Shown: one piece after another, positions 7,049 through 16,144 of the stretch
How the letters are laid out: every line of letters begins with the position of its first letter
Numbering within the stretch: position 1 is the stretch's first letter
The notes under the pieces: model-generated
Database searches by the model: none
What the model saw: the letters and a program-made list of their open reading frames with translations, nothing else
What the model was told of the DNA's origin: nothing
Assembly (NCBI GenBank): GCA_963784645.1
Contig: CAWARY010000003.1
Location: 1 to 64,000, forward strand
DNA length: 64,000 bases
Direction: 5' to 3'
Source: JBBRVW01 sp963784645
GTDB lineage: Bacteria; Actinomycetota; Actinomycetes; JACCUZ01
Made by a program: the position numbers and the translations under genes

Positions 7049-7960
7049 GTGACGGGTCCGGCGGGACGACGGCTGCGCGGCGTCGCCCGGCAGGCCCTCG
7101 GAGCCGTGGGTCTCGAGCGGCGTCGTCGGCGCGTGGAAGCCGACCGCAAGGCGGCGCGGGCCGCGAAGGAGCGGGACGCCGCCCGCAAGCGGTTGCGGGC
7201 CGGGGAACGGGACGCCGCTGTGCAGGCGGCCCGTGCGCAGTCCCTCGGCGCCGAGCTGGACGCGCTGCGCTCGGCGCACGACGTGGCGAGCGGACGGGAC
7301 CGCGCCGACCTGCGGTACCTGTTCGTCGTGACCTACGGCCGCTCCGGGTCGACCCTGCTGCAGGGCATCCTCAACTCGGCGCCGGGCGTCATGGTCCGCG
7401 GCGAGAACGGGGGCGTGCTGCTCGACCTCTACCGGCTGCACCGCACCGCAGCCGGTCACCGCGACCGGCTGCTGTCCAGCAGCCCGCTGCCGCCCGAGCA
7501 CCCGTGGTGGGGCATCGACGGCTACCGCGACGAGACGGCGTACCGCGGCATCCGGACGCTCCTGCTCGAGACCGTCCTGCGTCCGGAACCGTCCACCGAG
7601 ATCGTCGGCTTCAAGGAGATCGACTGGGTCCGCGACGACATGCCGGACGCGCTGCCCGGTGTCCTCGCCTTCGCCCGCTCGGTGTTCCCCGGCGCACGGT
7701 TCGTCCTGAACACCCGTGACCTGGCCGACGTCGCGGCGAGCAAGTGGTGGGCGGGGCAGCCGGATGCACTCGACCGGCTGCGGGCCATGGAGCAGGTCAT
7801 GGTCGACGCGCTCGCGCCCTACGGCGACGACGTCCACCGCGTCCACTACGACGACTACGTCGCCGATCCCGCCGTTCTCGCCGGGCTGTTCGGGTGGCTC
7901 GGTGTCGACTTCGACGAGGCAGCAGTCCGCGAGGTCATGTCGGTCCGGCACTCCTACTGA
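7049..7960 (+). CDS. Sulfotransferase family protein with N-terminal coiled coil
   Basis: 303-residue protein. Residues about 25-80 are Arg/Ala/Glu-rich and look like a coiled coil; the remainder is a PAPS-dependent sulfotransferase fold. The 5'-phosphosulfate loop is YGRSGSTLLQGILNS (residues 96-110) and the 3'-phosphate-binding region is ARFVLNTRDLADVAASKWW. These enzymes transfer sulfate from PAPS to sugars, lipids or small molecules; the acceptor is unknown here. GTG 7049 is preceded by GGAGGCGAGG and gives a sensible N-terminus, whereas the upstream in-frame start would overlap the divergent small gene. It converges with the histidine kinase gene 14 nt away. Confidence 0.75.
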   Translation: MTGPAGRRLRGVARQALGAVGLERRRRRVEADRKAARAAKERDAARKRLRAGERDAAVQAARAQSLGAELDALRSAHDVASGRDRADLRYLFVVTYGRSGSTLLQGILNSAPGVMVRGENGGVLLDLYRLHRTAAGHRDRLLSSSPLPPEHPWWGIDGYRDETAYRGIRTLLLETVLRPEPSTEIVGFKEIDWVRDDMPDALPGVLAFARSVFPGARFVLNTRDLADVAASKWWAGQPDALDRLRAMEQVMVDALAPYGDDVHRVHYDDYVADPAVLAGLFGWLGVDFDEAAVREVMSVRHSY

Positions 7961-7974
7961 CCCCGCCGGTGGCG

Positions 7975-9705
7975 TCAGAGCGGCAGCAGCGCGGCCACCC
8001 GTCCGCCGCCAGGGCCGGGCCCGGCCTCGAGCGTCCCGCCGAGCTCGGTGGCTCGCTCGCGCATGGACGACAGCCCGACCCCCGGGCGCCAGGCGCCGCT
8101 GCTGCCACGGTCGGTGACCTCGACGTGCAGGCCGTCCACTGCAGGGTCGAGCCGCACCGAGGCGGAGGCGCTGGTGCTGTGCCGCGCCACGTTGGTGAGC
8201 GCCTCCGTGACGATGCGGTACGCCGCAACCTCGACGGCTGCCGGCAGGTCCGGGAAGTCCTCGGGAGCAGTCACGTCGACCGCCACCGGTTCTCCGTCGC
8301 GGTTACGCAGCCCGACCGTCTGCTGTCGCAGCGCGGGCACCAGCCCGAGCTCGTCCAGCGCCGGCGGACGCATCGCGTAGACCATCCGGCGGATCTCCTC
8401 GATGGCGACGACGGTGTCGGCGCGCAGCTGGGCCACCAGCTGCTCCGCGGCGTCCGGGTCGGTGCGGATCAGGTTGCGGACCGCGTCGGAGGTGAACGCG
8501 ACGCCGGAGAGCCGGGGTCCGAGGCCGTCGTGCAGCTCGCGGCGCAACCGCCGGCGCTCCTCCTCGACGGCGGCGATCGTCTGGCCGCGGGACTCGACGA
8601 GGTCCGCGGCCAACGCCCGGGCGCGCAGGGTCTGGGCCAGGAGCGGAACGGTCAGCCGGAGCACCTGCTCGTCGCCGGCCGAGAAGGACAGGTCGCCCGG
8701 TCGGAGGCCGACCACCAGCTCGCCCGCGCCGTCGAGGTCGAGGGTGCGGGTGTGCGTGGTCTCGGTGCCGGAGGTCGCCAGTGCATGCCCTTCGACCCGC
8801 AACGCAGCGAAGGGCACGATCAGGGCCTCACGGATCGCGCGCAGCGCGACGACCGGGTCCTCGCCGATCCGGCCGACCACCGCCGAGGCGGCGCCCAGCG
8901 GGTCGGGTCGTTCGCCGAAGAGGAGCTGGTCCACGACGCCCCTCAGCACGACCCTGGTCGGCTGGAGGATGACAGCGGCCAGCGCCGCGAGCACCGCGAG
9001 TGCGCCGACGTTCAGGTCCGCCGCGCCCCACGCGTCGAGCAGCGACAGCTCCAGGACGAAGACCGACATGACGGCCACCAGCGCCACGATCGTGACCACG
9101 ACGGTGACCACCAGCCCGCGTACGTCCAGGATGTCCGGGAGCGTGAGGCCGACGTACATCGCCGGCCCCACGACGGCGAAGACCATCAGGCCGCCGTCGA
9201 CCAGGGGGGAGCCGGACGCGCCCTCGGCGGAGAACACAGCGAAGAAGTAGGCGAGCGTCGTGGTGACGAGCGCGAGCGCCATCCACGACAGCGCGCGCCG
9301 GACGGCGTCGTCCGACGTCTCGATCCGCCACCAGGTGTGCGCGATCAGGACGCACCCCTGCACCATGCCCATGAGGCCGACCACGCCCGCGTCGTGGTAC
9401 GCCGACGACACCCCGCCACAGCCGACCAGCACCACGAGGGCGAGGAAGTCCGGGGTGCGCCGCCAGCGCAGCGCGGGGTAGGCCGCCAGCGCGAAGGGGG
9501 CGAGGACCGTCGCGGCCACCGTCCCCGCCGTCTGACTCGTGGCCTCGTGCCCGGTGGCGAGCAGGAGCGCGGCCGTGACGCCGAGCAGGCCGCCGGCCAC
9601 CATCGACCACGCCGACGCGCGCGCCCGTCGCCGGAGCACGAGGGCGCACCCGCTCGCCACGAACGAGGCGGCCACCACCGCGATCGCGCTGGGCAGGAGC
9701 TCCAC
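7975..9705 (-). CDS. Membrane sensor histidine kinase (NarL/DesK class)
   Basis: 576-residue kinase partnered with the NarL-type regulator encoded 2 nt upstream. About seven to eight hydrophobic segments fill residues 1-255, then a GAF-like linker domain (about 280-365), a HisKA_3 dimerisation helix with the phosphoacceptor His392 in EEERRRLRRELHDGLGPRLS, and an HATPase_c domain with N505 in EALTNVARHS and late G-box DRGSSGAWRPGVGLSSMRERA. It acts at the membrane and phosphorylates the upstream regulator; the signal is unknown. Start at 9705 follows the regulator stop directly, indicating one transcript. Confidence 0.85.
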   Translation of the reverse strand: MELLPSAIAVVAASFVASGCALVLRRRARASAWSMVAGGLLGVTAALLLATGHEATSQTAGTVAATVLAPFALAAYPALRWRRTPDFLALVVLVGCGGVSSAYHDAGVVGLMGMVQGCVLIAHTWWRIETSDDAVRRALSWMALALVTTTLAYFFAVFSAEGASGSPLVDGGLMVFAVVGPAMYVGLTLPDILDVRGLVVTVVVTIVALVAVMSVFVLELSLLDAWGAADLNVGALAVLAALAAVILQPTRVVLRGVVDQLLFGERPDPLGAASAVVGRIGEDPVVALRAIREALIVPFAALRVEGHALATSGTETTHTRTLDLDGAGELVVGLRPGDLSFSAGDEQVLRLTVPLLAQTLRARALAADLVESRGQTIAAVEEERRRLRRELHDGLGPRLSGVAFTSDAVRNLIRTDPDAAEQLVAQLRADTVVAIEEIRRMVYAMRPPALDELGLVPALRQQTVGLRNRDGEPVAVDVTAPEDFPDLPAAVEVAAYRIVTEALTNVARHSTSASASVRLDPAVDGLHVEVTDRGSSGAWRPGVGLSSMRERATELGGTLEAGPGPGGGRVAALLPL

Positions 9706-9707
9706 GG

Positions 9708-10355
9708 TCAGCTCCCCAGGCCCCGCTCGCGGGCCCGGATCACCGCCGCCGTCCGGTCGGTCACCTCGAGCTTGGCGAAGATCGTGGTGAGGTTGTTGCT
9801 CACCGTCTTGGGCGAGAGGTGCAGCGCGGACGCGATCTCGGCGGTACGCCGACCCTCGGCCAGCTGCTCGAGGATCTCCCTCTCGCGCGGAGTGAGCCCG
9901 GGGAACGGGTCGTCCGCGAGGGGCTGCGCCGGCGGGTGCGCGAAGTGCTCGAGCAGCCGGGTGGCGATCGCGGCGCCGAAGATGGCCTGGCCACGCACCA
10001 CCGCCCGGATGGCGTCGGCGATCTCGTCCTGCCCGGCGCCCTTGAGCAGGTAGCCCCGCGCGCCGGCCTGCATGGCCGTGAAGACAGTGGCGTCCTCGTC
10101 GTACATCGTGAGCACGAGCACCGCCGTCCCCGGCACCGCTCGTCGGATCCGCCGGGTCGCCTCGATCCCGTCCAGGCCGGGCATCCGGACGTCCATGAGC
10201 ACCACGTCCGGCTTGGTCAGCTGGGCCTCCCGGACCGCCGCCTCGCCGTCCTCGGCCTCGCCGACCACCTCGAACTCGTCGAGGGTGCCGAGCAGCGCGG
10301 CCAGTCCCCGGCGCACCACCGGGTGGTCGTCGGCGAGCAGCACGCGGATGGGCAC
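9708..10355 (-). CDS. NarL/FixJ-type response regulator
   Basis: 215-residue cytosolic regulator. Receiver domain: acidic pair D9/D10, phosphoacceptor D55 in VVLMDVRMPG, T83-type switch residue in LVLTMYDED, and K105 region YLLKGAG. C-terminal LuxR helix-turn-helix: LTPREREILEQLAEGRRTAEIASALHLSPKTVSNNL. The start is the GTG at 10355 giving PIRVLLADDHP; the longer upstream frame has no support. It forms a two-gene operon with the kinase that follows 2 nt downstream. The promoter must lie in 10356-10513, shared with the divergent membrane-protein genes. Confidence 0.88.
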   Translation of the reverse strand: MPIRVLLADDHPVVRRGLAALLGTLDEFEVVGEAEDGEAAVREAQLTKPDVVLMDVRMPGLDGIEATRRIRRAVPGTAVLVLTMYDEDATVFTAMQAGARGYLLKGAGQDEIADAIRAVVRGQAIFGAAIATRLLEHFAHPPAQPLADDPFPGLTPREREILEQLAEGRRTAEIASALHLSPKTVSNNLTTIFAKLEVTDRTAAVIRARERGLGS

Positions 10356-10390
10356 CTGACCATCATGGAGGCACGGAACCCTGGAGCGCC

Positions 10391-10406
10391 CGGGAAGGAG
10401 TTCCCG
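10391..10406. promoter_or_regulatory. Inverted repeat in divergent promoter region
   Basis: CGGGAA-GGAG-TTCCCG, followed at 10432 by another half-like GTCGGGAACC. It lies between the NarL-type regulator and the divergent membrane-protein genes, where an autoregulatory site would be expected. This is inference only. Confidence 0.35.
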
Positions 10407-10513
10407 CAGGCGCAGGACTGGTCGGGAACCGCGGGGGACGGGATGCTCTGGGTGCGGGCCCGGGGCCGGCCCGACGGTGGTGCCGTCCAGCCACGACTCC
10501 ATGGGAGGAATCC

Positions 10514-10909
10514 ATGACCACCACCGTGTCCGCCACAGGGGCCGGTACCACCACCAAGCAGAAGGTCGGCCTCGCCCTCTGCATCTTCTACAGCCTGACC
10601 AACATCCCGTCGGTCCTCATGCCGGCCCCGGAGGGCGAGGTGGGCCCGCCCTTCGCGATCCTCGTCCTGGGCAGCATCCTCGGCGTGATCGGACTGCTCG
10701 CCGGGAGCATGGCCTGGCGAGGCAACCGGGTCGCGCTGCGGATCGCCGCCGGGGCGATCATCGTCGCGACTCTCACCGGACTGCCGGCGTTCTTCGTCGA
10801 CGTGCCGATGTTCGTCAAGGCACTCGTGGGCGTCAGCGTCCTGCTGACCCTGGTCGCGGTGGTCCTGATGTTCTCCGACGACCGGCGCCGCGCGCCTGTC
10901 GTCGACTGA
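10514..10909 (+). CDS. Small four-helix membrane protein
   Basis: 131-residue protein with four predicted transmembrane segments (KVGLALCIFYSLTNIP, FAILVLGSILGVIGLLAG, LRIAAGAIIVATLTGLPAFFV, LVGVSVLLTLVAVVLMF) and a short charged tail. No family with a known function was recognised. ATG 10514 has a GGAGGAA Shine-Dalgarno 5-6 nt upstream. The next gene starts 11 nt after its stop, so the two form an operon, divergent from the two-component system, which makes them candidate targets of that regulator. Confidence 0.75.
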   Translation: MTTTVSATGAGTTTKQKVGLALCIFYSLTNIPSVLMPAPEGEVGPPFAILVLGSILGVIGLLAGSMAWRGNRVALRIAAGAIIVATLTGLPAFFVDVPMFVKALVGVSVLLTLVAVVLMFSDDRRRAPVVD

Positions 10910-10920
10910 GGGAATCCTCG

Positions 10921-11277
10921 ATGATCGCGGTCGTCACCATCCTCGTGGCCTTTCCGTGTGGCTTCCTCATCCGCAACCGGCTCGCCGCCAGCACGACGTA
11001 CGCCATCGCCTACCTGTGGGCGTTCGTCTTCCAGACGCTCTACCTGACGCTCGACGCCCTCGACGGGGGAGCGAACCCGGCCTTCGAGCCGGGCACGTTC
11101 CCGCTCTCCTACGGCCTGGTCACGCTGGCGATCTTCATTGCCGGCTTCGGCCTGGTGCAGCTCGGCCACCGGTTCGGCCGCCACCGCCGGGGGCGGCGTG
11201 GGCCCGACGCGCGCTCGACCGCGACCGTCGCCGAGCCCGGGACCGACTCCTCTGCCCCAGCGCACCTCACGGCCTAG
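10921..11277 (+). CDS. Small membrane protein
   Basis: 118-residue protein with three hydrophobic segments (MIAVVTILVAFPCGFLI, TTYAIAYLWAFVFQTLYL, YGLVTLAIFIAGFGLVQLG) and a basic, then disordered C-terminal tail. No function recognised. It starts 11 nt after the preceding small membrane-protein gene and is probably co-transcribed with it. An inverted repeat at 11291-11330 lies directly after its stop. Confidence 0.7.
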   Translation: MIAVVTILVAFPCGFLIRNRLAASTTYAIAYLWAFVFQTLYLTLDALDGGANPAFEPGTFPLSYGLVTLAIFIAGFGLVQLGHRFGRHRRGRRGPDARSTATVAEPGTDSSAPAHLTA

Positions 11278-11290
11278 CCAGGCTGACGTT

Positions 11291-11330
11291 CGGCCCCTAC
11301 GCACGGCCTGACCGGGCGTGCGTAGGGCCG
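11291..11330 (+). terminator. Stem-loop after membrane-protein operon
   Basis: CTACGCACG and CGTGCGTAG are perfect arms, extended by GGCCC/GGGCC with one bulged base. There is no T-tract. It sits between the 11277 stop and the promoter of the DUF4242 gene, so it could be a terminator or an operator for that gene. Confidence 0.5.
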
Positions 11331-11364
11331 CTACGGTGGGAGGCCGAGAGGGAGGGGGCACCCG

Positions 11365-11634
11365 GTGCCTGTGTTCATGATCGAGCGGCGCTACGCCGAC
11401 GAGCTGGAGCTGACGACCGACGGCGTGGCCGGCATCAACCGCGTCAATGACGACGCCGGCGTCCGCTGGCTGTACTCCTTCCTGTCGGCGGACAAGCGCA
11501 AGACCTACTGCCTGTACGAGGCGCCCTCGGCCCAGGCGATCCGGGACGCAGCGGTCCGCGCCGGGCTGCCGGCGGACGTGGTGGTCGAGGTCACCGCGCG
11601 GATCGAGGCCGACGGGTCCCTCACCAGCGTCTGA
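11365..11634 (+). CDS. DUF4242 (SCO4226-like) protein
   Basis: 89-residue ferredoxin-like alpha/beta protein: PVFMIERRY start, WLYSFLSADKRKTYCLYEAPSAQAIRDAA middle. This is the DUF4242 family; the Streptomyces coelicolor member SCO4226 is described as a nickel-binding protein, but metal binding here is inference. GTG 11365 has a G-rich GAGGGAGGGGG Shine-Dalgarno about 8 nt upstream. Its stop lies 3 nt before the convergent LuxR regulator stop region. Confidence 0.8.
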   Translation: MPVFMIERRYADELELTTDGVAGINRVNDDAGVRWLYSFLSADKRKTYCLYEAPSAQAIRDAAVRAGLPADVVVEVTARIEADGSLTSV

Positions 11635-11637
11635 GCC

Positions 11638-14559
11638 TCACTCCGACGGCAGCAGGCCGTGGGAGGACGCATAGTGCGCCGCCTCGGTGCGGTTCCCGCT
11701 GCGGGTCTTGGCCAGGATGCTGCGGACGTGGTTCGCCGCGGTGTTCTCGCTGATCGCCAGCCGGCGCGCGATGGCGCGGTTGCTCAGTCCCACGCCGACC
11801 AGCAGCAGCACCTGGGTCTCGCGAGGGGTCAGACCGTCGGGAGCAGCGGCCGGGACCGCTTTCTCCTCCCACCGCGAGAGGCTGCTCAGCACCCGGTGCT
11901 GCCCCAGGGGCTCGGCCAGCTCGATCGCCCGGCCCGCCATCTCGAACGCCCGTTGGCCCGGCGCCCGTACGCGGTGCAGGTGCCCGGCCCAGGCCGCCAG
12001 CGTCAGCGCGAGGTGTGCCGTGGCACCCATCCGCGAGTCCATCTCCTCGGCAGCGCCGAACCACGCCTCCGGGTCCCCGCGCCCGAGCACCGAGTCCACT
12101 GAGCCGAGGTAGCGGTCGGCGCTGCCGAACACGGCCACGAACTGCCCGGCCACCAGGTTCGTGCCGGCGTACTCCGCCAGCATCGGCCGGAGCCGCTCCA
12201 GCGTCGGCCGGTCCTCCAGCGCGAGCGCCGCCTCCGTCAGGAAGCCCAGCACGGCGGGCCACTGCGCCGAGGACTCGTACAACCCGAGGTCCTCGTTCAT
12301 CAGCCACGCCAGGAGCCGCGCTGCGGGGCGGTGCAGTCCCAGCTCCGTGTAGAGCGACAGGAGGCCCGGCGCCCAGTGGTCGGTCGGGCCTTCGTCGCCG
12401 CTGACGAGGTGCCGCACCTGCTGCAGTGCCCCCGTCTCGCGCCGGACCATGAAGACCTGCAGGCCGTAGGAACCCTCGGTGTCGTCGGTGCCGAAGGAGT
12501 CGCCGAGCTCGAGCAGGGCGGCACAGGTCTGCTCGGCCGTCTCGAACTGGCCCGCCGCCAGCTGACGGCCGTACTCCAGGCAGCCCGCCATGTAGCTGTA
12601 GAACTCCTGGCCGGTGCCTCGGGCCGACCGAAGCAGGTCCTGCCGCGCGGCCTCCACGCCGGTGGGATCCCCGCTGAGGTAGGAGACCACCCCGCGGAAG
12701 TAGGCGGCCGGGCCCAGGTGGCCGAGGTCCCCGATCCGGTCGGCCAGCACCGACAGCTCGGTGGCCCGGGCGAGCTTGGCCGGGGCGTCCTGCGGGCGCA
12801 GGCCGAGCCACAGGCTGGCCTGCAGGCAGTCGGCCAGCAGGCGGTCGTCGCCGATCCCTCGGGCCAGGGCGACCGCCCGCCCCCCGACCGCGCCGGCCTC
12901 GTCGGTCGCCCCCGTGAAGGCCAGCGCGCGCCCGAGGCTGGCGAGGGCCTGGACGTACACCGGGTCGCTCTCGTCGTGCTGCATCTGGCCCAGGACCGCG
13001 GTCAGCAGCTCGACCGCCCGGTGCCCCGGCCGGCCGGGCCGCCAGGACGCCGCCTCGTAGCCCAGGGCCGCCAGCACCCGGGTGCGCAGCACCGGCCCCG
13101 ACGAGACCTGCTCGTACAGGTCGCGGGCGTGCGCGAAGTCGCCGCCGAGCAGGTGGCTGTGGGCCGCAGCCAGCCGGTGCTCGTCGCGCGCGGCCGGGTC
13201 CTGGGCCAGTCCAGCGGCCTGCTCGTACCAGCCGGCCGCCTCCTGGTGGGCCAGGCTGGAGTCGGCCGAGCGGGCGGACGCCAGCAGGTAGTGCAGCGCC
13301 TTGTCGGTGTGGCCGAGGAGTCGGGCGTTCGCGTAGTGGTGCGCGAGACGCTGCACCGGCGGGTCGCCGGCGGCCGCTTCCAGCGCCTCGGCCACCCGCG
13401 CGTGCTCCTGCACCCGCCGTGCGGACGGCATCAGCTCGAGGACGGTCTGCCGGGCCACGGCGTGCGGGAAGCGGTGCTCGCCGCCGACCCGCGGTGAGGG
13501 CTCGAGCAGGCCGAAGGCCACTGCCTCGTCGATCGCGGCCAACGTCGTCACCGGGGTCCACTCCCCCGCCGCGATCAGCGTGCTGAGCTCGAACTCCTCG
13601 CCGATCACCGCCGCCAGCTCCAGCACCTGCCGGTGCGGTTCGGACATCCGCTCCAGCCGCCCGTGCAGGGTGTCGCGCACGGACTCCGGCGCGGCGAAGC
13701 TGCCGGACCGGAGGGCGGCCAGGCCACCGCGCGCCTCGAGGTCGCGCCAGACCTCGCGCAGGAAGAAGGGGTTGCCCCCGGTCTGGTCACGCAGGATCGC
13801 CGCGGGAACGCGGGCCCGTAGCCGGGTCACGTCGGCCTTGTCGGCCAGGAACCGGGCGACGTCCTCGGTGTCCAGGCCGGCCAGGTCGACCCGTTGCACG
13901 CCGTCCAGCCGGTAGAGCTGGGCCACCGTGTGGACCAGCGGACCGGACCGGTCGGGTGCCGTCGACCGGTAGGTGGCCACCACCAGCAGCCGCTCGTCCG
14001 AGGTGCGCTCCACGAGATGACTGAGCAGGTGCAGCGCGGTCGGGCCGGCCCAGTGCAGGTCCTCGAGCGCGAGGACGACCGGGCGTCCGGCGGCGGCCAG
14101 CCGGAGCGCCTCGACCACGGCGTCGTACACCTCGCGCTGGTACTCGCGCTCGGCGTCGGGAGACGTGGCCCGGGGGCGCCCGCCCACCGCCGCGAGCCGG
14201 TGGACCAGGGCGTCGAGCTTGGCGCCCCCGAGGCTTTCTCCGAGCTCACCGGCGTCGATGGCGTCGTGCAGCGTCCGGATCGGCTCGGCGAAGGGCTGGT
14301 AGGGCGGCCCGAGCTCCTTCATGCAGCTGCCGAGCAGCACCGCGGCGCCCTCGTCGCGCAGCCGGACCGCGACCTCGGCCAGCAGCCTGGTCTTGCCCGA
14401 CCCGGGCTCGCCGCCGATGAAGACGACCTGGCGGCGGCCGGCGGTGACGGCCGCCCAGGCGTCCTCGAAGGCGGCGAGCTCTCGCTGACGCCCGAGCAGG
14501 GTCGGCAGGCCGGTGTCGGCCCAGCGCGACGGGAGCACCGGAGGTGCCCAGCCGGCCAT
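11638..14559 (-). CDS. LAL-type LuxR regulator with AAA/NACHT-like ATPase domain
   Basis: 973-residue large ATP-binding LuxR (LAL, MalT-like) transcriptional activator. Walker A is GGEPGSGKTRLL (residues 49-60), Walker B is VVLALEDLHW (161-170), a long alpha-helical TPR-like sensor region fills about 400-900, and the last 65 residues are a LuxR helix-turn-helix (LTPRETQVLLLVGVGLSNRAIARRLAIS). Such proteins bind ATP and an inducer before activating transcription. It is divergent from the flavoprotein gene with a perfect 18-bp palindrome between them, so that gene is the likeliest target. The start at 14559 gives the typical LLGRQREL motif soon after the N-terminus. Confidence 0.9.
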   Translation of the reverse strand: MAGWAPPVLPSRWADTGLPTLLGRQRELAAFEDAWAAVTAGRRQVVFIGGEPGSGKTRLLAEVAVRLRDEGAAVLLGSCMKELGPPYQPFAEPIRTLHDAIDAGELGESLGGAKLDALVHRLAAVGGRPRATSPDAEREYQREVYDAVVEALRLAAAGRPVVLALEDLHWAGPTALHLLSHLVERTSDERLLVVATYRSTAPDRSGPLVHTVAQLYRLDGVQRVDLAGLDTEDVARFLADKADVTRLRARVPAAILRDQTGGNPFFLREVWRDLEARGGLAALRSGSFAAPESVRDTLHGRLERMSEPHRQVLELAAVIGEEFELSTLIAAGEWTPVTTLAAIDEAVAFGLLEPSPRVGGEHRFPHAVARQTVLELMPSARRVQEHARVAEALEAAAGDPPVQRLAHHYANARLLGHTDKALHYLLASARSADSSLAHQEAAGWYEQAAGLAQDPAARDEHRLAAAHSHLLGGDFAHARDLYEQVSSGPVLRTRVLAALGYEAASWRPGRPGHRAVELLTAVLGQMQHDESDPVYVQALASLGRALAFTGATDEAGAVGGRAVALARGIGDDRLLADCLQASLWLGLRPQDAPAKLARATELSVLADRIGDLGHLGPAAYFRGVVSYLSGDPTGVEAARQDLLRSARGTGQEFYSYMAGCLEYGRQLAAGQFETAEQTCAALLELGDSFGTDDTEGSYGLQVFMVRRETGALQQVRHLVSGDEGPTDHWAPGLLSLYTELGLHRPAARLLAWLMNEDLGLYESSAQWPAVLGFLTEAALALEDRPTLERLRPMLAEYAGTNLVAGQFVAVFGSADRYLGSVDSVLGRGDPEAWFGAAEEMDSRMGATAHLALTLAAWAGHLHRVRAPGQRAFEMAGRAIELAEPLGQHRVLSSLSRWEEKAVPAAAPDGLTPRETQVLLLVGVGLSNRAIARRLAISENTAANHVRSILAKTRSGNRTEAAHYASSHGLLPSE

Positions 14560-14594
14560 CGGGCCACGTTATGTCCGGACTCGCCCGAACGTCG

Positions 14595-14612
14595 ATGGTC
14601 AGATCTGACCAT
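14595..14612. promoter_or_regulatory. Perfect 18-bp palindrome, candidate operator
   Basis: ATGGTCAGATCTGACCAT reads identically on both strands. It lies 36 nt upstream of the LAL regulator start and 109 nt upstream of the divergent flavoprotein start, the expected place for a site bound by the dimeric LuxR-type regulator. Confidence 0.6.
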
Positions 14613-14720
14613 GGCCCCCGAGCCGCCCCCACCAGGCAGTTCCGGTCATGCGCGGCGCCCGTCGGGTGCCTAGCGTCGAAGCATCCCGACGACATCACGG
14701 CAGAGAGGCTGTGCGACGAC

Positions 14721-16091
14721 GTGAGCACCCAGACGATCAAGGACCTGACCGCACGAGTGACCGGCCTGGTGGTGACACCGCGCGACGGCGAGTACGAGGA
14801 CGCGCGCCATGTCTACAACCAGATGATCGACAAGCGGCCGGCCGCCGTCGTGCGCTGCGCCGACGCCGCCGACGTCGCCGCCGTCGTGCGGCACGCCGCC
14901 GAGACCGGAAGCCCGCTGGCGGTCCGCGGGGGCGGCCACAGCGTGCCCGGCTTCGGCACCGCCGACGACGCCGTGGTCGCCGACCTCTCGGGCCTCAACC
15001 AGGTCGTCGTCGACCCCGACAAGCGCCTGGCCCGGGCCGGTGGCGGCGTCACGTGGAGCGGCTTCAACGAGGAGACCGGAAAGCACGGCCTGGCCACCAC
15101 CGGCGGCATCATCTCGACCACCGGCGTCGGCGGGCTGACCCTCGGCGGCGGGATCGGCTACCTGTCCCGCGGCTACGGGCTGTCCTGCGACAACCTGGTG
15201 TCGGCGCAGGTGGTGACGGCCGACGGGTCGACCGTCACGGCGAGCGAGACCGAGCACCCGGACCTCTTCTGGGGGCTGCGCGGGGGCGGCGGCAACTTCG
15301 GCGTGGTCACCGAGTTCACCTTCCGGCTGCACCCGGTGTCGGAGATCTACGGCGGCCCGATGTTCTTCGAGCTCTCCGCCGCGGCGGACATCCTCAGCTA
15401 CTTCCGGGACTTCATCCGGGACGCACCACGCGAGTACGGCGGCTTCCCCGCGTTCCAGATCGCGCCGCCGCTGCCGTTCGTGCCGGAGGACCGGGTCGGT
15501 GAGCCGTTCATCGCGGTCGTCTCGTGCTGGACCGGGTCGGCGCCGGACGGCGAGAAGATCCTGCAGGGTTTCCGCGAGGTCGCCCAGCCGGTGGCCGAGC
15601 ACGTCGGCACGATGCCGTACGCCGCACTGAACGGCGCGTTCGACGCACTCGTCCCGCCGGGGCTGCAGCACTACTGGAAGGCCAGCTTCGTCGGAGAGCT
15701 CACCGACGAGGCCATCGCCGCGCACGTGGAGCACGGTTCGAAGGTGCCGGTCGTCAACTCCACGATGCACCTCTACCCGATCAACGGCGCCTGCCACGAC
15801 GTCGAGCCGGACTCCACCGCCTTCGGCCACCGGGACGCGAGCTTTGCCGCCGTGATCGCCGGCATGTGGCCCGACCCCGCGGACAACGCGGCGCACACCC
15901 GCTGGGTCAAGGACTACTACGCGGCGATCGCCCCGCACTCCCAGCCGGGCGGCTACGTCAACTTCGCGTCCAGCGACGACCAGGACAAGGTCGCCGAGAA
16001 CTACGGCGCCAACTACGGGCGGCTGCGCGAGGTGAAGCGCCGCTACGACCCGGACAACCTCTTCCGCCTCAACCAGAACATCGCGCCGTAG
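14721..16091 (+). CDS. FAD-linked oxidoreductase (berberine bridge enzyme-like)
   Basis: 456-residue flavoprotein of the FAD_binding_4/BBE family. The PP-loop has RGGGHSVPGFG (residues 69-79) with His73, the usual site of covalent 8-alpha-histidyl FAD. The second loop TTGVGGLTLGGGIGYL lacks the cysteine used for bicovalent attachment. The BBE C-terminal motif YGRLREVKRRYDPDNLF is intact. Family members oxidise sugars, alkaloids or polyketide intermediates; the substrate is unknown. GTG 14721 is the first start compatible with family length, though its Shine-Dalgarno (GAGAGG) is distant. Likely regulated by the divergent LAL protein through the palindrome at 14595-14612. Confidence 0.85.
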   Translation: MSTQTIKDLTARVTGLVVTPRDGEYEDARHVYNQMIDKRPAAVVRCADAADVAAVVRHAAETGSPLAVRGGGHSVPGFGTADDAVVADLSGLNQVVVDPDKRLARAGGGVTWSGFNEETGKHGLATTGGIISTTGVGGLTLGGGIGYLSRGYGLSCDNLVSAQVVTADGSTVTASETEHPDLFWGLRGGGGNFGVVTEFTFRLHPVSEIYGGPMFFELSAAADILSYFRDFIRDAPREYGGFPAFQIAPPLPFVPEDRVGEPFIAVVSCWTGSAPDGEKILQGFREVAQPVAEHVGTMPYAALNGAFDALVPPGLQHYWKASFVGELTDEAIAAHVEHGSKVPVVNSTMHLYPINGACHDVEPDSTAFGHRDASFAAVIAGMWPDPADNAAHTRWVKDYYAAIAPHSQPGGYVNFASSDDQDKVAENYGANYGRLREVKRRYDPDNLFRLNQNIAP

Positions 16092-16110
16092 GCGAGACTG
16101 AGACGCACGC

Positions 16111-16144
16111 GGCCCGGCCGGGCGCACGACCACCCGGCCGGGCC
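16111..16144 (+). terminator. Strong GC hairpin after flavoprotein gene
   Basis: GGCCCGGCCGGG and CCCGGCCGGGCC form a 12-bp perfect stem with a 10-nt loop, 20 nt after the stop. No U-tract, as is common in high-GC actinobacteria. Confidence 0.65.

Noticed and set aside
7744..10053. 769-codon plus-strand ORF
   Set aside because: Antisense shadow of the histidine kinase and response regulator, with improbable composition.
11621..13561. 646-codon minus-strand ORF
   Set aside because: Second frame of the LAL regulator gene; Gly/Arg/Pro-rich with no domain.
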